From positions 183,520 to 247,519 of the forward strand of contig CAJNYU010002278.1 of the NCBI GenBank assembly GCA_905331475.1: a stretch of DNA of 64,000 nucleotides. The letters run 5' to 3'. This document shows, in pieces, positions 1 through 13,976 of the stretch (position 1 is its first letter; every line of letters starts with the position of its first letter). The notes under the pieces were generated by a model that did not search any database, was not told where the DNA came from, and worked only from the letters and a program-made list of their open reading frames with translations. The position numbers were made by a program, and so were the translations under genes. This DNA comes from Rotaria socialis. Taxonomy: Eukaryota > Rotifera > Eurotatoria > Philodinida > Philodinidae.

Positions 1-825
1 GATCGTTTTTTTATATTTTATTTTGAATACCCTTATCTATTTTTTTTTGCGTGATAAAAGGCAAGGCAATACAGGAAAGAAAAAAGAGGACTGGCTTTTG
101 TATACGATGTATGACTAGTATTCATCAGCGTGTACAATGAAAAACTTTCAAAATGAAGTCTGCACGAAAAGTTTTGAAGGACAAAGATTTTGAAGATAAA
201 TTTTTATAGACTGTATAAAAGATTTCTTCATTTTTACAATGCAAGTAACAAAACAGTCGAATACGCGAGATATGTAAACTCTTACACCAGACATTTTCTG
301 ACATTTTAATGTTAATATGATACTCTTGAAGTTAATCATGTATTAACACAATACAGGGTTATAGTAAAAAATAGTGTTCAATCTCGAGAATTGAGTCATA
401 AGTTCAAATAAAAAAAAATAGAAGAAGAAACTCAAGTACAGTTGTAAAATCAGATTGTTGATTAAGTAACGCAAATAGAACACGCTGATATCATCTTGTG
501 TAATAATTGGTTTCAGACATTTTTCTTAGATAACTATCTGATATTGAATGTAGGGATAGCCTTCGATACGTATCCAAACGGTGCAATGTACTCGCGGACA
601 TGTATAACATCAGCCATAAAATAATCCTTGACGAGTCATTAATGATCGTGCGTTCCAGATCACTCATACGATAGCCTCGAAACTCTATTTTGACATATAG
701 ATCAGTTATAATATATAGAAGCCTCTAGACATTGATGGCAAGTTCTCTATAAATTAGTCTGACATTCTTACTACGTAGATCTAGGACTATGTAAGATAAT
801 TATATATATATACATGTCTTATTAG
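1..825. other. Non-coding; probable intron of the UNC5-like gene
   Basis: No credible coding exon is visible on either strand. The stretch ends in an acceptor (TTATTAG at 819-825) that opens the first recognisable UNC5 exon, so at least its right part should be intron. The extracellular Ig and TSP1 exons and the transmembrane exon expected of an UNC5 receptor must lie to the left of the window. Confidence 0.6.
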
Positions 826-2747
826 GTTTAACAACTTGTATAACATCCAATGGTGTCAGTAGTAATGGTAGTAGTCACTTGGGCGTATATCATAATGAAA
901 GAAATGAATATCCATTTTATTATTCAATTCAACAAGATACAACATCAACAAGATCATGTGCATCTCAAAATAATTCTGTTTCATTAACAAATTTTGATTC
1001 TGGATTAGAAAAAGAAAAATTACTTCTGTTAAATGAATCGCCATTAAATAAACAGATCTATTCGATTAAATCATCGAATCATCCGATAACATTGAGTACG
1101 GCAAGTTATGCATCGAATCAAATAAAATATCCATCATTAGCAAGTCAATCAATTTCGCATGAAAATAATTTAAATTTAATCTATGAAAATATTCTTCAAT
1201 CACTACCTCCGCATACAGATTTACGTTATTTTGCTGTATCAATATTGAATAATAAAGGTTGTCGTCTTGAAATTCCGAATACAGGCGTTTCATTGATTAT
1301 TCCGGAAGATGCCGTTCTACTCGATGATGATCATTTAATTTTCATAGCTTTGATTAATATTGAAAATAATATGCCAATATTAAGTAATGGAAAAACACGT
1401 CTATCGCCTGTTGTATTAATTGGTCCGGCGGAAATTACATTACTTAAACCAGCTGTTCTTTCATTTGAACATACAGCTGTGTTGGAATCGTCATGGAAAT
1501 TAAATTTAATGTTTAGCGATGATGTTTTCAATTGGAAATCCATACTTACCTATGGACAAGAAAATATTTCTACGCCGGTTTATTTACAATTTAATAATCA
1601 ACAACAAGCATTTATTCTAGTAAGTGAATCTCTCATTTTTGTTGTCTCGAAAAAATCAAACGTCTATATTTTATTTTCATAGTTTGAAAGTGTGGGTGCA
1701 TACTCTTTAATAGGTGAATCAATATTAAATCAGCACGCATCAAAATATGTTCAAATGGTTCCATTCTTTAATCGTTCATCAACAGAACTAGGCTCAAATG
1801 AAATCGTATCAACATTACGCTTACGTTTTCTTGATGCAACATCTGATGCGTTAGAACGTTGTTTAACAGAAGAATTTTCTTTACAAAATTATCTATGTGA
1901 TAAACCAAAACAATTTATTATACATGATTACGAAGATCAAATATGTATTAATGTTGATTTAGAATTATCATCAACATCAAGAATTAACATTGGCTATAAA
2001 GAAATATCATTGAAAACATTTTGGTCAACACGATTCGACCGATCTTGTTTTATTTTTATTGTACCGAATTTACATATGAATAATGAACATACATTAGCAA
2101 CATCTATTGATCATTTAGCTATGCAAATTGATGTTTACCAGCCGACTATATTAGATAGTGCATTACACACGCGTCTCTGTATTAATACACTTGGTGTAAG
2201 TAAAATACTTGTGAGAGAGATCATTGTAGGAGTACAGTCTATTGTTCTATTCAGTTTGAAAATTGGAGTCTCTGATTAATTCCTTAATGATTTTTTTCCC
2301 TTTTTCTTTTAGTTACTACAAAATTCTGGATTTAATACTTCTACAGTACGTCAGCGTCAGCCGATAAAATCGTTAAAAGAAGTTGCTAGGTACTACCTTA
2401 AATAATTTTCATCTAAAATGAAATATTTCGTTTTACTCAGATTGCCATTGGTAGTTCGTCAAAAGTTATGTAAAGCTCTAGATCCACCTAATTCACTGGG
2501 TAATGATTGGCGTATGTTTGCAAGTAATCTACTTGGAATAAAGTAAGTGCATGTGGCCCATGAAACTCCTAGATTCTATTTCTTATTTGTCTTCGTTAGT
2601 TATTTGCAATATTTTGCAACAAAATCAAGTCCAACTGAACATTTATTAACATTGTGGGAATCTCGACAGGAATCTCCTGTTAATATGATCAATGTACTTA
2701 ATCAAATAGGTCGTAGCGATGCCGCATCGATTATTCTTCAACATTAG
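826..2747 (+). CDS. UNC5: UNC5-like netrin receptor, intracellular part (ZU5, UPA, death domain); 5'-partial
   Basis: This is the cytoplasmic half of an UNC5-family netrin receptor, which signals axon repulsion and dependence-receptor death. The exons I read are 826-1619, 1683-2195, 2313-2389, 2441-2542 and 2600-2747, all with GT-AG junctions that keep frame. Exon 1 holds a Ser/Asn-rich juxtamembrane stretch and then the ZU5 domain ([20 protein letters not shown], then SLIIPEDAV). Exon 2 starts [13 protein letters not shown] and carries the UPA domain. The last two exons encode a death domain ([23 protein letters not shown], then [11 protein letters not shown] and [14 protein letters not shown]). 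The reading ends at TAG 2745-2747. The order ZU5-UPA-death is specific to UNC5 and separates it from ankyrins. Ligand-binding and membrane exons are missing only because the window starts inside the gene. Its 3' end converges on the centriolin gene 275 bp away. Confidence 0.9.
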
Positions 2748-3022
2748 CTCTATGGATAAAATGACACAGCGATATTTTCTTCAATTTTTTGTTTCTGGTT
2801 TTTAGTCTTATGACATTTTTCATTTTTTTTTCGTATTTTTCTACGCAAGAATAACGTAATATGTGTTTTTTTCTCTGTTGCTTTTTTTCATTTCAGTAAT
2901 AAAAAGAAAAACGATAAGCAATAAAAAAAAAACGCCATCTAAACTAGTAAAAGGAAAAAAATGCGTACAAAAAGAAAGAGATAGAAATGTTGTATATCTG
3001 ATGTCAAATAGTACCGATAATT
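2748..3022. other. Convergent intergenic gap, UNC5 / CNTRL
   Basis: A 275-bp gap between two converging genes. It is T-rich, with an AATAAA-like string near 2900 (CAGTAATAAA) that could serve polyadenylation on the plus strand. Nothing else is seen. Confidence 0.5.
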
Positions 3023-6000
3023 CTAAGAATCTAATCTAATTGAGCTTGTGGCTGTTGTTGAGTTTTCTAATTCGTGAAGACGATTTTTTAAGTTCGATAA
3101 ATTTGTTTTGTATTTTGAATTGCATTTATCCAATTCCTGAACATGATTAGAGAAGATATTTTGAATTTGTTCGCGTAACAATGAAGTATCATTAACATCA
3201 ACAGTCGGAGATATGCGATTATCGCATATAGTTGTATCACTGAGAAATCTATACAAACAAGAAAAAATGAAATTAAAAAAAAACGCAAATTTCAAGTATC
3301 GTAGACGTGTCTTTCGTAAATGCTAATTTGTTTTTTTTACAGGATGTTTGCAATTATTAGTGGTGTAACTCATGTTCGAAGACAGTCTGTTCAATATTGC
3401 GTGAATGTGCATTCGAGCGTTGGTTATGCGCATTCGCTCAAATTAGAAAACTAATCGCAATGAAGAAAGCAAATGAGTTGCAACTAGCTTGAATCATTCA
3501 TTGATGATCTAATGTTTGTTTTATTCATTGGCAGAATAAGCTACGACACTCAAGTGTTATTATGATCATTGTTTTATACAGATTTTCTCGTGTGGAAACA
3601 ATTAATCTAAATTTAGGCACATAATATCGAAGAATTCATTTGATATTTAGTATGATGCTATTTTTATATGGTACAAAAGACCTATTTCGTAACTGTTTTG
3701 ATGTTCGATATCACTGCGTGTTGTTGTTTTGGCTGGCAGGAAGTTTCGTAAAATAAGTAATCACTTTTGAGATGAGTGCTACTTCAACTCTTGTGAGTAT
3801 CTGATGAAGTAAATATCCGGACGTATTTTTTCTTAATTTATAAAAGCTTTAGTAAACATCTTAACTACTAAGATTAACGTGAATGATGATAATGACTTTC
3901 AAACTCTAAAATCAATATTCATCAGATCAATGAACAAATATGTTACCCGGAATCATCTGATAGTTTTCCAATATGTTTCTTCTTCATTTCAGAATCAAGA
4001 TCTTTAATTTGTTTTCGATAAAACATTTCTTGTTCGTGTAATTTTACTTCTAACTCTTTTAATGTTTCATGATATTGCGGACGCAACATGGCTTTTCTAT
4101 TTTCATATATTTGCATCCAATGTCGTAATTTATCTAATTCAATTTGCATGGAATTACGTATAGCATCAGCATTGGATTCTTGATTTTGTACTTTGTATTG
4201 CATTTGTGAAAGTTCTTCTTTTGTTCTTTAGCGAAAATATAAAATAGAATAAAAATTCTACTGAAAAAAATTTCTTACGCGATTAATTGCATGTTTAACG
4301 TACGAAGATCTTGTTCTTTATCGTCGAGAGCTTTGGTTAACCGTTGAATTTTCGTTTCATAATAGGTTGTATTTTCTTGACTGTTCAATTAGCGAATAAA
4401 TTAAAAACAAACAAACAAATGATTTAAACTGAACTTACTTATGGCGTTGGTCGATCATTGAAAAATCGGATGATGAACTATTTTTGTAATTTCGACGATT
4501 TTCATTTGGTTGAATATTCTTTAAAATACTTTGGTTAAAAAACAAAGAAAACTAATCGAAGGAATTAAATTTACCTTCATAATATTTTTCGCATAAGCAA
4601 TCATTGAGTTTAATTCGCTCAAAGTTCGATTGCGTTCATCAATATCACTGCTCACTCTGTCTAACTCTTGTTCGTTGCGTCGAATACGTTGTTTTAAATC
4701 TTCATTACGATGTTCTAATTCCATGTCATTAGATGAATGTGCAAGTTCAATACGTTTCTTTTCAATTTTTATTTTCATTTCAGTGACTTCTTCCAAACAA
4801 CGAGTTTTATCTGTTTTTAATTTTTTAATCTCGTCTTCTAAATTTTTACATACGGTTAATTTTTCATCAATTTGTGATACAAGTACGGGAAGATTATTTT
4901 CTTTTTCTTTACATTCATTGTGTAAAGCTTCACATTTCTTAGCTAGTAAATCACATGTTTCATCAAGAGTTTCTTTATCATCGAGAAACGATTTAATTTG
5001 TTCGCGTAAACGTGTTGATTCACTTTTCATGTCATTGAAAACTTGACGATCAGCTTCAATCGTATGTTGCAATTGATCATGTTCCGATAGAAGATCTTTG
5101 TATTGTTTCTTTAAACGATGTTGTTCATTGGATAATTGTTCTAGTTCTTGTTGACCTTGTCTTTCTTGAGTTTGACGACGTTCAATAAGACGTTCGAGTT
5201 CAGACAGTTTATCTGATTTCATTTCTTTAACACGTTCTAATTCTTCCAAAACAGTCTTGTCCTATATTATTTTTCAAATAGAGAATTTAAGCCAAGAATT
5301 TCAAATATCTCTAGTCAATATTTTCGGATGTGGGTGCAAGTGTCATGGCTATCTTGAATATGTTGGATTCACACCCACATATCGAAAAAACAATATCCTA
5401 CAGATTTTTAGCTATTACTAATTTATCAAGTATATTCTATTGGCATGAAAAAGGCAGATTATTATTAATGAAATTTCGATCTTGCTTTCCTTCAAATCAC
5501 GCGCTATTGATTGACCTTCTTTTTAATACAAACGATAATGTAAATATATGGTATGTATTAAGTAATAGCTCATGTTTTTATTGCGCGCACACTAGTTAAG
5601 TGCCACATCATTGTTGACTTTCGCAATACGTATAAACACTCGTATGTCTAGATGCTAATGATCTCTTTGACTCTTTCTCACTCTTGCATTTGTTGTTGTT
5701 GTTGTTGTTGTTTTTTTTATTACCTGTAGAAGTTCTTGAGCATTTTTTCTTAATTGTTCATTATAAATATCTAAATCCGTTTTAACATTTACTAGAAGAG
5801 CTTCTTTTTCTGCTATTTCATGTTTCAATGCTGCTGATTTTTGCTTCTGCTGTTGTAATATTGTATGATAACGTGAAAGAATACGATGATTCTCGGAAAT
5901 AATATGTGAAATTTGTCGGTGAATTTCTTCTGGTGGTATATTTGATGTTATTTGGTTTAATTGTAACAATGGGGGTGGTGGTGGTAATGTATTAAGATGA

Positions 6001-9000
6001 AATTCATGATCTGTGACCATTGTAGCAGCTGTTAAGTCTTGTAAACATTTAACAGATGAATTAAGTAGAGAACTAAATGAATTTAATGAAGAACGAAGTT
6101 GCTCATCAAGAACAATTGATAGCGCTCGTTTGTCATCGACTACCTGCAGAGAAAAATATCCATAAATTACTGAAAAAGAAAATTAGTAGATAGAACCTTT
6201 TCTAATTTCGTATTTTCTTTATTCATCAATTGAAGATTAGCTGTTGCTTTGGCATGATCTTCTTCTGCTTTTTTCGTATCAGTTGTGAATTTATATAATT
6301 TACGAGTTAAATATTCAATCTTTTGTTCAAGTCCTTTTGTTTCACGTTTAGTTATTGTATGTTTTTGACGAGCCGTTTTTAGATCATGAATAACCTAATT
6401 AAAAAGAAAATCTAATATAACGAATATTTTTTCGTTTAACCGTTGACTTACACTTTGTGATAATGATGTCATTTGTCTTAATTGTTCTTGTGCAAGTGCA
6501 ATGTCACGTTGTTTACGAACAAGTTGAGTTTCCAATGTAAAAATATCATCCTTAACAAATCCCCGAGTGTTAAAACTTATCGTGTATAGGAAAATCGTGT
6601 TTACCTGAAGGCTATCTGTTTCACTGGAATCTGCAATTGATCGTGATCGTTTACGTCCGGCAGCTAAATCGAGTGCATCGAATTTAATAGATTTTTTCAC
6701 TAGAGCCCGTTCCAATCGACGATTTTCGTGTTTAACATCAGCTAATTCTCGTCGTTGTTCATCCATTTTAGCTTCAAGCTCAGCAATTATTTGTTCAAGA
6801 TCAGCATGTTGAGGAACGGTACATATCCAATTATCATCATTTGTTAATGGTATTAATTTTGCTGAATTTATTCGTGATGAATCATCTACTAGATGTAGGA
6901 GAGTCGGACGCAGATGTCCATGTACATTTCGTTGTATACGTTGAATTTGATCTGATAAATCAAATATATTTGCTTCATTATCGCGACCACTATTTATTAA
7001 ATCTTGATGAATAGTTCTGACACGTTCAATATCTAAAATGCAAAAAAATGAAATAAAAAAGAATCAATCGATTAAGAACTAAAAATATTTACCACGCGTT
7101 TGTTGTTCTAATGTATCTCTTAATAAATGTAGTTGTTCATCGTGTGGCATTTCATTTTCTCTATTTTGAAGTTTTAATTTTAAAAATTCGATTTCGTTTG
7201 TTGTTCGATCGATTTCACGACGAAGCGAATCCTGGTCAGTCATCGTACCCTTTTCAACTTGAGGAAATTTTAAACTACGAATTTTAACTGATACAGGAGA
7301 AACATTTTCAGATTTCAATACTGTATCTTGACGAAATATAACAGGGCCTTGTAATCGTACCTCATCTGGATTATGTCGTGATGTTCCCATTGGACGATTC
7401 GATGAAAGACCATCAGGTGGAATATTAACACATGCAAAAAATTGCGAGTCCGTATGCGTTAATGATTGTGTCGGAGATACATTAGCATAGACAGGGAATG
7501 TTTCCTGGGAAACCGTGACGGAATGTGGTCCAAGCATATAGCCTTCTGGTGTTGGATATAAAGTTACGTTGCCAACTTTTGATTGATCAAAGTAACGTTG
7601 TTGTTGTTGTTGTTGTTGTTGTTGTTGATGATGATGATGATGATGATGATCAGTATGTGCTGTAATAACACCAACTGTATATTCACGATTGAATTGTTCG
7701 GGATCAATTACACATTTATTGTAAGCACTAAATTGTTTCGTTGATAGAAGAGTTTCTAATTTGACGTTTTCGAGATTATGTTCTCGTCCTGTTTGTTGAC
7801 TCGAATAACCTGAATCGTTGACAGTTGTACGTGCAAGATCACCTAAACCGGACATATATGTTTGACCAGTTTTAACGAAACCATGAAGACGATAGAGTAA
7901 ATCATGTTCTTCATCATCTATTGAAAGTAAATGAGAAAAAGACAATTTTCATAGGAAATAATTTCATATAGTTCATAGCTGTTCTTTTTTTATCATTAGC
8001 ATGAGCAAAGCAATATATAGCAACTTTTTTTTTCTTCTGGTTCCAAAAAAAGAAATTCAATTAATGTTGTACGTACATTTTTATAAGATGTATTCGTGTC
8101 TATTTTATCATGGAAAAAGAACATAGTTTATATAAAATAATATGTGTCTAGCATTTTCAACTGAAGATAGAAAATAGCATTGATTATCGAATATCTACAT
8201 AAATATTGAAAGATAGATTTTTAGAGTTTACGTATATATCTGTCCGATTTGAATTTTGTTGTTGTTGTTAATAAAATGGATATGTCCAGAGAACACGTCA
8301 AAATAATTGATAGAAACTAACACGTACGACAAGCTGAAAAGTGCTTACGTTTCCTGAATAAAAATTTTTGAAATATTGCTTTGCCTACTGGAAATATTCA
8401 AAAATTTAAAGACGAGAAACTTTTTTCTTCTTATCAAAAAATGACTTCTTTCACAAAGCAAGTTGAATACTGCGCTCGTTTATTGACTGCAGTAAATTTG
8501 ATCGAACTGAAATTTTCATTTACTTCAACTAGAAAGGTTTAGAGTGTTTTTGCGTGTTCTGGAGTTTACAGAAAAAGTTACCCTTGAAAAAGAAAAGTCA
8601 TCTACGCTTGAAGCCGCTCGCCGGACTGATGTTTTCATTGAAATCAAGGGAAATAGAAACTAAGAAAAGAAAACAAGTAAAACAGAGTTTCACATCTGTC
8701 AAAATAGCTTCGAGTCATTGTAGATTGAATATTGACTAGAGGTAATTTTTCATTTCTTTTAACACAATCTATCTGCAGTTAAAATCTCCTAAAAGTGTCC
8801 CAAAAGAGGCCCTTAAAACAAAGCGGAAGCTGAAAATATTAATTTAAATGAATTTTAACATACAGGTAGAAAATATCCTATTAAAGTTTCTTTTTTCCTC
8901 TTCTTTGGCTGAACTAATTACTTATGTTGCAATGTCTATGAGCCAATGAGAACATTCCTATGGTTTTTTTTCAATCAATGCAAATGCAGAACTTTTTATT

Positions 9001-12000
9001 GTATAGTTACGATAGTGCTCATGTCGATAATTGAATATTCAAATTACCTGCACCACCATTCGATGTTGAATCAAATTTTATAATTGTTTGAGGCATTCTC
9101 TCGAATGATGATGATAATTCATTGGAATGATCTTTAGTATTCGTCCGCCGTTTAGGTGTTGGTGGTAAACATGAATAAAATGTTGCTTTTGACGTTTGAT
9201 TGTTTAACAATGATACATCATTGTCATCATGTAGTTGATCTTCAAATTGACGTCGAAGTGCATGTGAATCTGAACTTGCATTTCGTCCGGCTAATAGAGA
9301 ACGATCGCGTGGTGTCGATGCTAAGAATGGATCATCTCTATGACATACAGTTGTCTCACCATCGACACGTGTTTCATTATCATCTTCATCATCATCGTCG
9401 TCGTCGTCGTCATCTTTTGTATTTCCATCATTTGCATTTGATTTCGATGAATTTCTACCTTGATTTGGTGTAATCTTTTTATAAATATCTCTTAATGCAT
9501 CGTGCGTTTTTTGTTCAGTAGTCTTACGTTTACGTTCAGAACTTAATTCACGTTTAAGTTGATCAATCATTGTTTCAGATTTAACAATAATATCGCGTGT
9601 AAACCGCTTTTCATCTTCGAGATGTTTTAATATTCGCTGTTTTTCTCGTTCGGCCATATCTTCAATTTGATTAATGTGTTCACGAGCTTGATTTTGTTCA
9701 CGTTCTAGGGCTATTTGTAATTCGATTACTTTAGTTTGTGCTTCTCGCTCACTTATTTCTTTTGTACGAATTTGCTCAACATTGCTAGGCGAAATATGTT
9801 CAAATAATTGTACACGAGATGGCGTTGATGTTACACTACATCGATCATACGGTGACACACCTAAAATAACAATGTACATAACGATTCATAATTTCGATAA
9901 TCATTAAATAAAAATCAACTATTTTTAATCAATCATATACACATCTGAATATACGTATGATTCTATATTCTTAAAATAGAAGAACGAAAAAAAGGAAAAC
10001 CTTGATTTGCACACCAATTTCAGTGTTCTTCCTTTCGTCTATTCTCTTCTTTTTTCTTTGTTCTACAGAGCCTACTAACAATATTTCGAATGTTATACAG
10101 TTATAAAGTATAACCCTATTAATTGAACTTTGGTATCGAGGTGTAACAAAAAAGGAAAAAAGAGAAGGGTCATCATTGCTATATGATCAGATAAGACAGA
10201 TGAAGAAACATGTAACGTAGAATTGGATTGCACGATAAAAATCACACATTCGATTAAACAATGGCATTGACATTGCATGCACGTCGCAATATAAAAAAAG
10301 CCAACCGCTATCGTTCTGTATGTTTGTTAATAGTAGAAATGAAATGTATAGTCGTCAAACGTCGAATCACATATTAAAAAAATCAATTATCAAAGAGTGT
10401 TTTGAATATAAACATAGCGAGAAAAAAAAATACCAGATGAAAATTTAAAGAAAGCAAGAAACATAAAAAGAAAGCGAATTATTTTCATACCTGCCGATGA
10501 AATAGCTTCAGTAAGTGCTTGTTCAAATGTCGACTCATGGACAACATCATGTTCTTGTGGTTGAGTGATTGCTTGTTCTTTTAATTTAACAACATGTTGT
10601 CGCACAATTTCGTCTAATTTCAATTCAATATTAACTTGTTCTAAATCAGCGCCTAATCCATATCCTTCGTCGACACGAAGACCATTGAGAACAAGTTTAA
10701 GTTCTTGCACATCGGTTATTTTATTCATCATTTCATTTTGTAAACTATCGAGATCATCCGAAAGATGCTTTTTTTTTAAATAGAAAACAACAATTATTAA
10801 AGATTTTAATTTGATCGAAAATTGTCATACTTCAGTTACAGCATGAGATTCTTTCTTTTGCGTTGCAACTTGCAAACGTTCTTCTATAGCTTGTTGTTTA
10901 GCTTGTAGAAATGTTAGTTCACTCATGTTAAAAGCTAATTTTAATAGTTTTTCATTGTAAATTGTTTCATCCTCTGTTTTATTAAGAAAAAAGGCACAAA
11001 AGAAATTAGAGATTAATTGAAACACGAAAAATCTAAATTTATCCTACCGACACGATGAAATTTTCCATAGAAAGCACTACCTAATATTCGTTTTACTTCG
11101 GTAGTTTGCCATAGATTTTTACTAGGAAAAACAAATGTATGAATGAATTTGCTTTTTTGGTTTTAATTACCTATCATATCTGTGTTGTTCATCGGCCATA
11201 GTCGATTTTGTTTCTTCGCCATCTTCTATAAAATTATTATTAAATTTAATGGTTGAAAAAATACTATCATTGGCAATCCTTTGGTTTAAATTACTTTTTG
11301 TACCCAAATGTTTAGAAAAATCTAAACAAGAAAATGATGCCGAATACTATTCATCAAAAGAAGACAAAAAACGCAAGAAAAAATTCGTACCAAGTCTATC
11401 GAATTTTAAATCGATCTTATAAAAAGCTAATTCTTGTTCTAGTTTACATTGTTTTTCACATGCTTGATGAAGTAAAGATGTTTTACGTTGAAGAAGTTCT
11501 TCACTATTAGCCAATCGTTCTTGTAACGCCTAGAAAATAAATGTTTTGTTATAAGAAAAACAAAAGCCAAGAAAAAAATTCTATAAATAGGAATCATTTG
11601 AATCAACGAAGACAAAAAAATCAATATCAGTATATACATATATGTAAGAATTTGCTTCAATCAAGTATAAGATTTATAGAAGAATATAGTAAAAAATGCT
11701 AAATTATCATATTGAATTTAAATTACCAAATATTTTCTGATCATTGACATATCAATGATGATTTTTGGCCGCTTTTTAGAATATAGAAAGAAAACGTCTT
11801 CATTCTCTGAGTTTTGTGTTTGAAAATGAATATTAACATAGCAAGATAAGAATTTATCTGATTTGAGGAGTTTTCCATTTTGTGAAACGTCTCGTTGGTT
11901 TCGATAGAAATGCTAGATCACTTGAAAACACCAAGGCAATGAACAATAGCACCGATAAAAGGATTTTTTAGGTTCAACCACTTGAAACCATTTTCAATAC

Positions 12001-13968
12001 GAACTACTGTTTATGCAGATTGTTATGAGAGTAAACATCGGAACTATTCAGTCTACTAGAGACCATTTAGAGATTTATGAATACCTATCAATGCAAGGAT
12101 TTGCTGGTGACATAGTATTTCAAATACTTGAATGACTTATGAACTGCAATTATTTTCATTCGATGGGGTCGTGGTAGAGTGCCAAACAGATTGTTTCGGT
12201 TTGCTTTGGCGGTAGCTTTTTCTCTTGAGTTATTTTTTTTTGTCGATATATATATATATATATATCCTTTGAAGTGATGAGAAAGTTTGCGAAAGGACAA
12301 ATGAACCCCTATAACGATGATTATTAAAAAGTAAATATCTTAACGCGGAGACGTTCTATTTGTCTTGAGTATTGAAGAGTTTCAATTGAATGTAGTAAAG
12401 CCTAACAATAAGCAAACTGTGTCGGCTCCAAATTGTATCACTCGTAGTCTCAGGGACTTTATACACAGTGGGTTGAACGCTTTTAATTAAGCAAACAAAG
12501 GTCGTACATCTGAATAATGATAATAATAATAAAATTCTCTCTCTCTCTCTCTCCATTATTTATGAAGTTTTTATTCAACCGGCGAAGTGTGTCATACGAA
12601 ACATATGTTTACATCTCGGAATTTTCGTTTGCTAATTGAATACTGAGGGAAAAAATTGTTTTTCACACGATTAAAATAACTCTTTCAATGTTTGTATTGT
12701 TAGTTATGTAAATTACCTTATTAGTATTCATTCAAATAATAGAAAAATAGAATTCAAAAAAATCATATAAATAAGGTTATTGATAATATTTACAGGAATC
12801 TGAAATAATATTACAGATCTGCCGTTCGCAATTCTATTATTTAGAAACAACCATTGAGCTAAAAGTCCTTCGTTTTTGTTTCATATTCGATAATCAAACA
12901 AAACATATATTTTCGTATCTCACTTTAATTTCTTTTGCTTGAATCACACTTTTACTTTCCAACGATTGAAGTTTATCGCTTGTTACTTCTAATTTTTGCT
13001 CACTGTTTGTTGCTTGAGTATTCAAACGTCGGCATTCATTGTCTCGTCGTTCAAGTTCATGCAGTAAATTTTGTACTTCTTGTTGAATAAACCTAAACAC
13101 AAACGAATTTTTACCATAAAATTGAATTTATAATTCATACATACTGTTCTTTTGCTTGTTTTCGTTCATCTTCGTTAATATCAATACCATCCAGTATTTG
13201 TAAACTCGGTATGTATGATATCACAAGTAAACGATAATGTTCACTGTGTTCAATAGGATTTCCTTGAAGATGAAGTTCACGTAGCTCATATAATGTACGT
13301 AAACGTGCTATTTGATCGAATGATGATATTTGATTATTTGATAGATTTAAAGCTTTTAACGCTGCTAATTTTTTTCCAAACCAAATCGGAATAGTATGTA
13401 TTTGATTTTGGTTGAAATCAAGAGTTTCTAATCGAGACAAATCTTCAAGATTGGTTACTGAATTAATAAAATTATTTGCCAATGATAAATGTTTCAGTTT
13501 TTTTAATGTTTTTAAACCATCAATTTTTTCAATAAGATTATTTGAAAGATTAAGATTTTCTAGATTCGTTAATGCTTGAAGATTTTCTATATAGCGAATT
13601 TTTTTATCACGTAAATTACTAAAATTCAATGAATTAATACGAGTAAGATTGCTTTGTTTGCTAATTTTTCGAATGAAACCATCGCTTATATAACGGATAC
13701 CATGTTTTAACCGATCGACACTTGTTGCAGCCGTACTAAACGGTTGTGTTGATGAGTTCAACCGGCTTGTACGACCTTCGATACTTCGCGAACGAGCTGT
13801 AGATGGTACGATAGTATCCTCGGTATTATCATCATCGTCATTATCAAAATCACAATCTTGTAAAGGTGGTGTCAACGTCAATGCTGAATCGTGCGACATT
13901 GAAGCTGATGAATTGGATTCCGAATGACCACCGTCAGGGCTTCCACGATCGTTTGGTTCAATTTCCAT
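3023..13968 (-). CDS. CNTRL: Centriolin-like centrosomal protein: N-terminal LRR, then long coiled coil
   Basis: Centriolin sits at the mother-centriole subdistal appendages and the midbody and is needed for ciliogenesis and abscission. The first coding exon (13145-13968) encodes an acidic Ser-rich leader, then IRYISDGFIRKISKQ and about five leucine-rich repeats (YIENLQALTNLENLNLSNN, ending in a cap near LQILDGIDINEDER), closely like the centriolin N-terminus. Later exons encode heptad-rich coiled coil. Main ones are 12924-13092, 11392-11529, 11172-11226, 10831-10973, 10491-10768, 9048-9860, 7093-7917, about 6605-7032, 6198-6393, 5725-6144, 4577-5262 and about 3953-4230; the last is about 3023-3250. 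The start ATG (13966-13968) lies 4 nt after an acceptor (TTTTTCAG), so a leader or 5'UTR intron is upstream. Oddities are an adjacent His7 and Gln run near 7600-7650, an Asp run near 9385-9415, and long introns at 7918-9047 and 11530-12923. Individual exon edges are less certain than the identity. Confidence 0.85.
5316..5396. repeat. Short foldback element in a CNTRL intron
   Basis: The left arm (5316-5336) and right arm (5372-5396) are imperfect reverse complements sharing the core GTGGGTG / CACCCAC, with a loop of about 35 bp. It lies in a 462-nt intron, much longer than this gene's typical introns, so it looks inserted. No transposase or clear target duplication is visible. Confidence 0.5.
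7598..7652 (-). repeat. Coding trinucleotide repeat (Gln and His runs) in CNTRL
   Basis: A GTT/ATG microsatellite on the plus strand reads on the minus strand as CAT then CAA/CAG codons. It gives seven His followed by about ten Gln in frame within the 825-nt exon. The repeat lies in the disordered part of the protein. Confidence 0.8.
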
Positions 13969-13976
13969 AGCTCTGA

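Noticed and set aside
4630..5046. 138-codon plus frame
   Set aside because: Antisense of a CNTRL coiled-coil exon; Ser/Phe/Leu-rich as expected from reversed Glu/Lys codons.
9156..9473. 105-codon plus frame rich in His and Arg
   Set aside because: Antisense shadow of the CNTRL exon with the Asp run (GAT/GAC read backwards as ATC/GTC-type codons).
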